Below, piece after piece: positions 12,472 to 18,657 of a DNA stretch of 18,657 nt (the first letter of the stretch is position 1; each line of letters starts with the position of its first letter). The notes under the pieces were generated by a model. That model saw only the letters and a program-made list of their open reading frames with translations, was not told where the DNA came from and searched no databases. The translations under genes were made by a program, and so were the position numbers. The stretch is taken from NCBI GenBank assembly GCA_050693975.1, contig JBOGWV010000298.1:1-18657 (forward strand). Reading direction: 5' to 3'. This DNA comes from WHSV01 sp050693975. GTDB taxonomy: Bacteria > Actinomycetota > CADDZG01 > WHSQ01.

Positions 12472-13397
12472 CCCTCCGCCTTCACCGCCCCGACGAGATC
12501 CTCCACCGATACGACTTCATGCCGGTCCATGTATTCGGCGATGCCTTCGGTCACAGCTTGACTCGAGCGCGCGTTGATGAAGTTCGCGGTACCCACCGCC
12601 ACCGCGCTCGCCCCGGCCAAGATGAGTTCGAGTGCGTCCTCCGCGGTGGAGACACCGCCCTGCCCGATGATCGGAACGTGCGGAAAGGCGTTGTGCACGT
12701 CCCATACCGCGCGCACCGCGACCGGGCGTATGGCCGGGCCCGAAAGGCCACCCGTGACACCGGCGAGCTTGGGACGGCGGTGTTCGACGTCTATCGCCAT
12801 GCCGAACAAGGTGTTGATCAGCGACAATCCATCGGCTCCCGCCTCGATGGCGGCACCGGCTATCTCCGTCAGGGAGGTCACGTTGGGAGACAGCTTCGGA
12901 AAGATCGCGACCTTGGGCAGCGCCTTCTTGACGCCCTCGACGACGGCCGCGGTTGACTCGACACCGTGACTGAACATGTTGCTGGAGTCTTCGAGGTTGG
13001 GGCACGAGATGTTGACCTCGACGGCCGCGATGCCTCGGGCCCCGGTGCGCAACTTGTCGGCGACCTTGACGTACTCGTCCACCGTGTTGCCCGCGATCGA
13101 CGCGAACACCGTCGCCTTCTTCTTTAGCAGCCACGGCAGATCGGTGCTGATGAAGTGGTCGATTCCCTTGTTCTGAATGCCGATGGCATTGAGCATGCCC
13201 GACGGTGTCTCGCACATTCGCGGAGTCGGCTTGCCCCTCCAGGGCATCAGCGTCGTCGATTTCACTATGACCCCGCCCAGGTCGCTCAGCTCGATGAACA
13301 GGCTGCCCTCGCGTCCCGCTCCGAAGGTTCCCGACGCAACCAGCACAGGGCTGGTCAGCTCGACTCCGGCGAGGTTTATCGATAGGTCTGCCGTCAC
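12468..13397 (-). CDS. pyrD: Dihydroorotate dehydrogenase, class 1B catalytic subunit
   Basis: PyrD oxidises dihydroorotate to orotate using FMN; class 1B enzymes pass electrons through PyrK to NAD+. The GTG start at 13397 gives 309 residues opening MTADLSINLAGVELTSPVLVASGTFG, matching the family. A longer frame from 13454 would overlap pyrK by about 50 nt. Visible features are the FMN/substrate lysine in VIVKSTTL (K46), NAIGIQNKG, VNISCPN with C132 as the class 1 catalytic base, IGQGGV and the phosphate-binding VGTANF. Cys rather than Ser at the catalytic place, and the adjacent pyrK, identify class 1B. It lies 7 nt after pyrK. Confidence 0.95.
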   Translation of the reverse strand: MTADLSINLAGVELTSPVLVASGTFGAGREGSLFIELSDLGGVIVKSTTLMPWRGKPTPRMCETPSGMLNAIGIQNKGIDHFISTDLPWLLKKKATVFASIAGNTVDEYVKVADKLRTGARGIAAVEVNISCPNLEDSSNMFSHGVESTAAVVEGVKKALPKVAIFPKLSPNVTSLTEIAGAAIEAGADGLSLINTLFGMAIDVEHRRPKLAGVTGGLSGPAIRPVAVRAVWDVHNAFPHVPIIGQGGVSTAEDALELILAGASAVAVGTANFINARSSQAVTEGIAEYMDRHEVVSVEDLVGAVKAEG

Positions 13398-13404
13398 GGT
13401 TTCA

Positions 13405-14349
13405 CTAGTTTCCGGGTGGAGGGTGTTCGTCGGCGGAGTACTCGAAAGAGCCATGCGAAACCGCCAGACCCGCCGTCGAAAGCTCCGCCTGATCCTCCGA
13501 GACGGGCTCGGACGAGCCGTTCCATATCACCGACGCGCCGTTGAAGACCGGCCCTTCGGTACAGGAGCGCGCGTAGATGACCTCGTCATCTGCATCCTTG
13601 TCCTTGTCGCGCGCCGCAGCCTTCTTGCGGTTGCGTAACGGCATCACGCAGGTCATGCAAACCCCATAGCCGCAGGCCATGAGCTCCTCGACGGCGACCT
13701 GCACGGGGAGCCCTTGTGCGGCACCGATCTCGGTCACGGCCTCGAGCATCCGATGGGGACCGCAGGTGTAGATGATCTCGGTCTCGCAGCGGTCGATGGT
13801 CTCGTCGAGAACGTCGGTGACGCGCCCCTCCTCGCCGGTGCTTCCGTCCTCGGTGACCACGCGGGCGACCGATGCGAGCCTGCGCACCTCGATGGGATTC
13901 AGCAGCATTCGGTTGCTGCGTGCGCCGATGATCACATCGACGCGGTGGCCGTCGTTACGCAATTCGTCGGCGAGGAAGAACAGGGGTGCCGCGCCTATAC
14001 CTCCACCAACCAACAAGCAGTGAGCGCGGCCCTTGGGTAGAGCGAAACCGCGCCCGAGTGGCCCCACGATGTCGACCATCATGTGGGCTCGCAGCTGGGA
14101 GAGGTACTGCGTGCCGGCGCCGCGGATATCGAACACGATCTCGATCGTCGACGCCCATCCCCCGCGCTTGTGCACCCGATAGACGGAGAACGGTCGGCGC
14201 AGGATGTGCGCGCTTCCCTCACCGCACAGCACGTTGACGAACTGACCCGGCTCTACTTTCTCGCCGATCTCCGGCGCCACGATCGTCAGAGAATGGTAGT
14301 GCTCGCCGTACTTCTTGTGGCCGAGGACCTCCCCCCTCGCAAGTAGCAC
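13405..14349 (-). CDS. pyrK: Dihydroorotate dehydrogenase electron transfer subunit, with extended iron-sulfur loop and C-terminal tail
   Basis: PyrK carries FAD and a 2Fe-2S cluster and moves electrons from PyrD to NAD+. With the GTG at 14349 (4 nt after the carB stop) it has 314 residues. The FAD motif RRPFS (51-55), the NAD-binding GGGIGAAPLFF (115-125) and CGP (196-198) are present. Cluster ligands are C226, C231, C234 and C263. The loop between the third and fourth cysteines is long and charged (RKKAAARDKDKDADDE), and about 40 residues follow the usual family end. No better start with clear SD spacing was found; GAGGAGG lies about 12 nt upstream. Frame upstream of the GTG overlaps carB and is not needed. 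Confidence 0.93.
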   Translation of the reverse strand: MLLARGEVLGHKKYGEHYHSLTIVAPEIGEKVEPGQFVNVLCGEGSAHILRRPFSVYRVHKRGGWASTIEIVFDIRGAGTQYLSQLRAHMMVDIVGPLGRGFALPKGRAHCLLVGGGIGAAPLFFLADELRNDGHRVDVIIGARSNRMLLNPIEVRRLASVARVVTEDGSTGEEGRVTDVLDETIDRCETEIIYTCGPHRMLEAVTEIGAAQGLPVQVAVEELMACGYGVCMTCVMPLRNRKKAAARDKDKDADDEVIYARSCTEGPVFNGASVIWNGSSEPVSEDQAELSTAGLAVSHGSFEYSADEHPPPGN

Positions 14350-14353
14350 TCCT

Positions 14354-17300
14354 CTAGCTCGCCTCCTCGGTTTCGTTCGCGTCCGGCATCTTTGCCAGGA
14401 AGTCTTGCAGAGGCCGGACGGACAGGTCACCGCGGATAATCTCCTCGATAGCCTGTACGGCCGCCGCCATTCCCGGCATCGTGGTCACACACGGCACGCC
14501 GGCGGTAACCGACGCCGTACGAATGAAGTATCCGTCCGTTCTGGCACCCCTGCCCAGAGGCGTGTTGAACACGAGCTCGACCTCTCCCGATGCGATCTTG
14601 TCGATGACGTTGAGCTCACCGCCGCCGCCGCTCGACTTTGCCGACACCTTGGCGACGATATCCACATCGACGCCCGCCCGTCGGAGCACCTGGGCGGTGC
14701 CCCCGGTCGCCACGAGGTGGAAGCCGAGGTCCGCCAGCCGCTTGGCGGGGAAGATCACGGCTCGCTTGTCGCGGTTCGACACCGAGATGAAGACCGTGCC
14801 CTTGGTGGGCAGCTTGACCCCAACGCCTCCCTCGGCCTTGGCGAAAGCGACCCCGAAGTTCGCATCGATGCCCATGACCTCGCCCGTCGATCGCATCTCG
14901 GGACCGAGCAGCGTATCGACTCCGGGGAAGCGCTCGAAGGGCATCACGGCTTCCTTCACCGCGACGTGCCGCATGGTCTCGTGGCCGATGGAGCGCCGGG
15001 GCACCAGTCCTTCGTCCCGAAGCTGTGCGAGCGACGACCCGGTCATGACCCGCGCCGCAACCTTCGCCAGCGGCACCCCCGTCGCCTTGGACACGAACGG
15101 GACGGTGCGGCTGGCGCGCGGGTTGGCCTCGATAACGAAGACCTGGTCGTCCTTGACCGCGAACTGCACGTTGATCAGCCCACGCACATCGAGGTCCCTG
15201 GCTATCGACTCCGTGTACTCGACCACTCGAGCGACCTCATCGTTCCCGAGCGTGAAGGGGGGCAGCGCGCAGGCGGAGTCGCCCGAATGGACGCCGGCCT
15301 CCTCGATGTGTTCGAGCACCCCGCCGACATAGAGATCCACGCCGTCGAACACGGCGTCACAGTCGACCTCGATCGCCCCCTCGAGGAAGCGATCGATTAG
15401 TACCGGGTGCGCCGGGCTGACCTCGGCGGCGGTGGTCATGTAGCGCTCGAGCGAGCCGGACTCGTAGACGATCTCCATGGCCCGGCCCCCAAGGACGTAC
15501 GAGGGCCTCACCAGCACCGGATAGCCGATCGAGCTCGCCACCGCGCGCGCCTCGGCGACGGACCGCGCCATGCCGTTGTGAGGGTGAGGAAGGCGCTGGT
15601 CAGCCAGCAGCGCTCCGAAGCGCTCTCTGTCCTCGGCACGGTCGATGGCCTCGGGCTGCGTTCCGAAGATGGGAACGCCGGCGCTCTGCAGGCGGCGCGC
15701 CAGCTTCAGCGGCGTCTGGCCCCCGAGCTGCACGACGACGCCTTTGGGGCGCTCCTTCTCGACGACGTTCATGACGTCTTCGAAGGTGAGCGGCTCGAAA
15801 TACAGGCGATCGGAGGTGTCGTAATCGGTCGACACCGTCTCGGGGTTGCAGTTCAACATGATGGTCTCGAAGCCCGCGTCGCTTAGCGCGAACGCGGCGT
15901 GTACGCAGCAGTAGTCGAACTCGATGCCCTGTCCGATGCGGTTCGGTCCCGACCCAAGGATGAGCACCTTGTCGCGTTCGGTGGGCGTGACCTCGTCCTC
16001 GTCCTCGTAGGTCGAATAGAAGTACGGCGTGAACGCCTCGAACTCCGCCGCGCAGGTGTCCACCGTCTTGTAGGTCGGCAGCACGCCGAGCGCGACCCGA
16101 CGAGCGCGCACCTCTTGTTCGGTCGAGCCGGCTAACTCTGCGATCTGGGCGTCCGAGAAACCGAGACGCTTCGCCCGCCTCAACAGCGGCGCGTCGAGGT
16201 CTCCAAGGAAGGCAGTGGCCTCGAGCACTCGTCTCACCTCGACGATGCGCCCGATCTGAGCGACGAACCAGGGGTCGATCTTGCTGTGGTCCGCCACCTC
16301 GTGCACGGACGCCCCTCCGAACAGGGCGCGCTCCACGAGATGGAGGCGCTCTTCGGTGGGGTCGGCGATGCGCTCGAGCAGTTCGGCGGTGTCCCCCACG
16401 TCGAAGGCGGCTCCCCCCAGCCCGTCCAGATCCCGCTCGAGCGACCGGAAGCCCTTCTGCAGCGCCTCGGGGAAAGTGCGGCCGATGGCCATCACCTCTC
16501 CGACCGACTTCATCTTCGTGCCGAGCACCCTGCTCGTGCCGGCGAACTTCTCGAAGTTGAAACGCGGAATTTTGACGACCACGTAGTCGATGCTCGGCTC
16601 GAAACTTGCCGGCGTCTTCTTGGTGATGTCGTTGGTGATCTCGTCGAGCGTGTAGCCGACCGCAAGCTTGGCGGCGATCTTGGCGATGGGATAGCCGGTC
16701 GCCTTCGACGCGAGCGCGGAGCTGCGCGACACACGGGGGTTCATCTCGATGACCACGCGCCGTCCCGTTTCCGGATGAACGGCGAACTGCACGTTCGAAC
16801 CACCGGTTGTAACGCCGATCGCCCTCATGATGCGAGCGCCGTCGTCGCGCATGCCCTGGTATTCGACGTCGGTCAGCGTCATCGCAGGCGCCACGGTTAT
16901 CGAGTCACCGGTGTGCACGCCCATCGGGTCGAGGTTCTCGATCGAGCACACGACCACGACGTTGTCGTTGCGGTCGCGCATCAACTCGAGCTCGAACTCC
17001 TTCCAGCCCGAGATCGACTCCTCGACCAACACCTCGCCGATCGAACTGAGGCGGATACCCTCGGACACCACGGGGATGAGCTCGTCGGGGGTCTTCACCA
17101 CACCCGAACCACCGCCGCCGAGCACGTAGCTGGGCCGGATGACGACCGGATAGCCGAGCTGCTCCGCGGCGGTAAGCGCGTCGTCCACCGAGTAAGCGAA
17201 GGCCGAGCGCGGGAGGTCGATGCCCGCCGACTCCATCACCTTCTTGAACTCGCGCCGGTCCTCGGCCCGTCTGATGATCTCGGGAGTCGCCCCGATCAGC

Positions 17301-17641
17301 TCGCTTCCGTGGGCCTCGAAGACTCCGTCCTTGGCGAGCTCCATGGCGGTGTTCAAGCCCGTCTGGCCGCCGAGCGTGGGCAGCACCGCGTCGGGCTTCT
17401 CGCGAGCAATCACCTTGGCGACGTACTCCGGCGTGATGGGCTCGATGTAGGTCGCGTCGGCGAACTCGGGGTCGGTCATGATCGTCGCCGGGTTCGAGTT
17501 GACCAGGATGACGCGGTAGCCCTCGGCGCGCAGAACCTTGCAGGCCTGCACCCCGGAGTAGTCGAACTCACACGCCTGGCCGATAACGATCGGTCCGGAG
17601 CCGATGACGAGAATGCTCGCGATGTCCCTACGTGCCGGCAC
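14354..17641 (-). CDS. carB: Carbamoyl-phosphate synthase large subunit
   Basis: CarB uses ammonia from CarA, bicarbonate and two ATP to make carbamoyl phosphate for pyrimidines and arginine. The GTG at 17641 gives 1095 residues opening MPARRDIASILVIGSGP, the family N-terminus; the open frame continues upstream to 17833, but that part lies over the VOC gene. Both synthetase halves are present: GSGPIVIGQACEFDYSG and GGSNVQFAVHPETGRRVVIEMNPRVSRSSALASKATG in the first, GSGPNRIGQGIEFDY and VQFAVKDDQVFVIEANPRASR in the second. The C-terminal MGS-like allosteric domain includes VATGGTAQVLRRAG and FNTPLGRGARTDGYFIR. The first 14 nt overlap the VOC gene. Confidence 0.97.
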   Translation of the reverse strand: MPARRDIASILVIGSGPIVIGQACEFDYSGVQACKVLRAEGYRVILVNSNPATIMTDPEFADATYIEPITPEYVAKVIAREKPDAVLPTLGGQTGLNTAMELAKDGVFEAHGSELIGATPEIIRRAEDRREFKKVMESAGIDLPRSAFAYSVDDALTAAEQLGYPVVIRPSYVLGGGGSGVVKTPDELIPVVSEGIRLSSIGEVLVEESISGWKEFELELMRDRNDNVVVVCSIENLDPMGVHTGDSITVAPAMTLTDVEYQGMRDDGARIMRAIGVTTGGSNVQFAVHPETGRRVVIEMNPRVSRSSALASKATGYPIAKIAAKLAVGYTLDEITNDITKKTPASFEPSIDYVVVKIPRFNFEKFAGTSRVLGTKMKSVGEVMAIGRTFPEALQKGFRSLERDLDGLGGAAFDVGDTAELLERIADPTEERLHLVERALFGGASVHEVADHSKIDPWFVAQIGRIVEVRRVLEATAFLGDLDAPLLRRAKRLGFSDAQIAELAGSTEQEVRARRVALGVLPTYKTVDTCAAEFEAFTPYFYSTYEDEDEVTPTERDKVLILGSGPNRIGQGIEFDYCCVHAAFALSDAGFETIMLNCNPETVSTDYDTSDRLYFEPLTFEDVMNVVEKERPKGVVVQLGGQTPLKLARRLQSAGVPIFGTQPEAIDRAEDRERFGALLADQRLPHPHNGMARSVAEARAVASSIGYPVLVRPSYVLGGRAMEIVYESGSLERYMTTAAEVSPAHPVLIDRFLEGAIEVDCDAVFDGVDLYVGGVLEHIEEAGVHSGDSACALPPFTLGNDEVARVVEYTESIARDLDVRGLINVQFAVKDDQVFVIEANPRASRTVPFVSKATGVPLAKVAARVMTGSSLAQLRDEGLVPRRSIGHETMRHVAVKEAVMPFERFPGVDTLLGPEMRSTGEVMGIDANFGVAFAKAEGGVGVKLPTKGTVFISVSNRDKRAVIFPAKRLADLGFHLVATGGTAQVLRRAGVDVDIVAKVSAKSSGGGGELNVIDKIASGEVELVFNTPLGRGARTDGYFIRTASVTAGVPCVTTMPGMAAAVQAIEEIIRGDLSVRPLQDFLAKMPDANETEEAS

Positions 17642-18026
17642 GGGACTTCCCGTCGTAGCTGAGGATCTCGATGCGATTCCCGGCGGGATCGCGCGTGTAG
17701 AAGCGGTGGCGCCCCTCGACCGGACGCGCCTGCTCGATGTGGCAATTCGCCTCGCGCAACCGTTGCACCACGGCTTCGTAGTCGTCCACCTCGATGCCGA
17801 AATGCGCGTGCGGATGAGGGTTGTGCTCGGCACGGGTTACGTGCAGCTCGATCTCGCCGACCGAGAACCATCCCCCCGACGGGGGCGAGTCGGCGGGCTT
17901 GGCGATGGGTTCGAGCTTCAGCACGGACTCGTACCAGGCCAGCACGTCTGCCTCCAGCTCCTCCGGCGCGGTGATGTCGACGTGGTCGACCCCCCGCACC
18001 TCGAAGGCCCCGCTCGAGCCCGTCAC
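17628..18026 (-). CDS. VOC-superfamily (glyoxalase/dioxygenase-fold) protein between carA and carB
   Basis: This 132-residue protein has the vicinal oxygen chelate fold of glyoxalases, dioxygenases and antibiotic-resistance proteins. Likely metal ligands are H15 (VDHVDI), H75 (HFGIEVDD) and E120 (GNRIEILS). The paired beta-alpha-beta modules are indicated by ADVLAWYESVLKLEP in the first half and YEAVVQRLREANCHIE in the second, and by the closing YTRDPAGNRIEIL signature. The start is GTG with CAGG upstream; the stop lies inside the start of carB. The substrate cannot be assigned from sequence. Placement between the two carbamoyl-phosphate synthase subunit genes, with overlap into carB, suggests co-expression with pyrimidine synthesis, but a direct role is unproven. 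Confidence 0.9.
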   Translation of the reverse strand: MTGSSGAFEVRGVDHVDITAPEELEADVLAWYESVLKLEPIAKPADSPPSGGWFSVGEIELHVTRAEHNPHPHAHFGIEVDDYEAVVQRLREANCHIEQARPVEGRHRFYTRDPAGNRIEILSYDGKSRAGT

Positions 18027-18045
18027 CGAGCGCCTGCTCTGTACA

Positions 18046-18153
18046 TCACTTACGGTTAGCGCCCTTGGCCTCGGCCTTGCGCACCAGGCGCTCCTTCTTC
18101 TTCCTCTGCCGGTCCTTCTTCCAGCGAGCGGACCTGCGGTCTCCTCGTCCCAT
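18046..18153 (-). CDS. 35-residue highly basic small protein (unrecognised)
   Basis: The frame encodes 35 residues starting MGRGDRRSARWKKDRQRKKK and ending AKGANRK. It has 17 Lys/Arg against 4 Asp/Glu and no hydrophobic core, so it probably binds RNA or nucleic acid and may lack a fold of its own. The ATG is preceded by AAGGAGG with a 4-nt spacer, the strongest ribosome binding site in the window. It lies 35 nt after carA and 19 nt before the VOC gene, in the operon direction. The opening MGxGDRR resembles the N-terminus of the small ribosomal peptide bTHX as I recall it (MGKGDRR...), but the rest does not clearly match. Function is not assigned. Confidence 0.75.
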   Translation of the reverse strand: MGRGDRRSARWKKDRQRKKKERLVRKAEAKGANRK

Positions 18154-18188
18154 GCGTCCTCCTTAGTTGGCGGATCCTGTTGGGAAAT

Positions 18189-18657
18189 CTATGCGCGCTC
18201 CTCTAGGGCCAGCTCTGTGGGCTCGAAGGTTCCCATCAGCTTCCGGAAACGCTCGAACAGATAGCGGGAGTCGTGGGGGCCGGGCCCGGCCTCGGGGTGG
18301 TACTGGACGCTGTAGCAGACGCCCGGCACCTCGAGGCCCTCGACCGTGTGGTCGTTGAGGTTCACGTGGGTCAGGTGCGCCGGAGTGCCTTCGACCGAGG
18401 CCGGATCCACCGCGAAGCCGTGGTTCTGGCAGGTGATCTCGACTCGATCGGAGTCGAGACGCTTCACCGGATGGTTGCCGCCCCTGTGCCCGAAGGGGAG
18501 CTTGAAGGTCCTGGCTCCCAGCGCGAGGCCGAGGACCTGATGACCCAAGCAGATCCCGAACACGGGGACCCGACCCAGCAGCGAGCGCGTGGTGGAGATC
18601 CCGTAGCTCACCGGCTCGGGATCGCCCGGACCGTTGGAGAGAAAGACGCCGTCGTAG
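18189..18657 (-). CDS. carA: Carbamoyl-phosphate synthase small subunit, C-terminal part (cut by window edge)
   Basis: CarA hydrolyses glutamine and channels ammonia to CarB. The window holds about 155 C-terminal codons, which form most of the class I glutamine amidotransferase domain. Visible are FLSNGPGDPEPVSYG, the nucleophile Cys in FGICLGHQVLGLALG, GGNHPVK, TCQNHGFAVD, and the His-Glu pair in YSVQYHPEAGPGPHDS with YLFERF near the end. The stop is TAG at 18191-18189. The N-terminal small-subunit domain lies beyond the right edge. A 35-nt gap follows, then the basic small protein. Confidence 0.97.
   Translation of the reverse strand, partial: YDGVFLSNGPGDPEPVSYGISTTRSLLGRVPVFGICLGHQVLGLALGARTFKLPFGHRGGNHPVKRLDSDRVEITCQNHGFAVDPASVEGTPAHLTHVNLNDHTVEGLEVPGVCYSVQYHPEAGPGPHDSRYLFERFRKLMGTFEPTELALEERA

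Noticed and set aside
13398..13454. Longer pyrD starting at the ATG at 13454
   Set aside because: It would overlap the end of pyrK by about 50 nt and adds residues not found at the family N-terminus.
16286..17662. Plus-strand open frame of 458 codons antisense to carB
   Set aside because: The carB frame has all catalytic motifs; the antisense product is His/Arg/Asp-rich without any family signature.
17642..17833. Extension of carB upstream to 17833
   Set aside because: This part is antisense-free but out of frame with the VOC gene it covers; the VOC frame has family motifs and the GTG at 17641 gives the canonical CarB N-terminus.

Overview
The window is a densely packed, GC-rich chromosomal segment in which every confident gene lies on the minus strand, so it reads functionally from right (18657) to left (1). 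The content points to an actinomycetote. It has the actinobacterial-type integration host factor gene mihF next to gmk, rpoZ and coaBC, a PriA that has lost its helicase motifs, and the actinobacterial block mihF-gmk-rpoZ-coaBC-metK-priA-def-fmt. The pyrimidine genes are class 1B-like PyrD with a PyrK partner and a type-1 PyrF, unlike the enzymes usual in Mycobacterium or Streptomyces. A deep or uncultivated actinobacterial class is therefore likelier than a classical actinomycete. This placement is inference.

Region 1 (18657 to 11183) is a pyrimidine operon: carA (5' part outside the window), a 35-residue very basic small protein with a strong ribosome binding site, a VOC-fold protein, carB, pyrK, pyrD, pyrF and pyrE. 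Most junctions are ATGA overlaps or gaps of a few bases. These enzymes take bicarbonate and glutamine to carbamoyl phosphate (CarAB) and dihydroorotate to UMP (PyrDK, PyrE, PyrF). The middle steps (pyrB, pyrC) are not in the window.

Region 2 (11182 to 3006) begins with a 247-nt gap holding a two-copy 33-bp tandem repeat and a good sigma-70-type promoter. It continues with mihF, gmk, rpoZ, coaBC, metK, priA, def, fmt and rpe, which are housekeeping genes for nucleoid structure, GMP phosphorylation, RNA polymerase omega, coenzyme A, SAM, replication restart, N-formyl-methionine metabolism and pentose phosphates. The fmt start codon appears to be CTG. priA carries an in-frame two-copy 30-bp tandem repeat related to the intergenic repeat upstream of mihF.

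Region 3 (3009 to 1476) holds two orphan response regulators without a visible kinase. One is a REC-GGDEF protein translationally coupled to rpe. The other is a single REC domain behind a 202-nt leader with a long stem-loop.

Region 4 (1475 to 1) is the start of the riboflavin operon: a classical FMN riboswitch (RFN element), then ribD and the first 23 codons of ribE. An SD-adjacent hairpin and a possible SD-sequestering stem suggest translational control.

No tRNA, rRNA, CRISPR array, transposase or phage gene was seen. The most unusual items are the shared repeat family inside priA and upstream of mihF, the unannotated small basic protein between carA and carB, the leader of the single-domain response regulator, and the CTG start of fmt.
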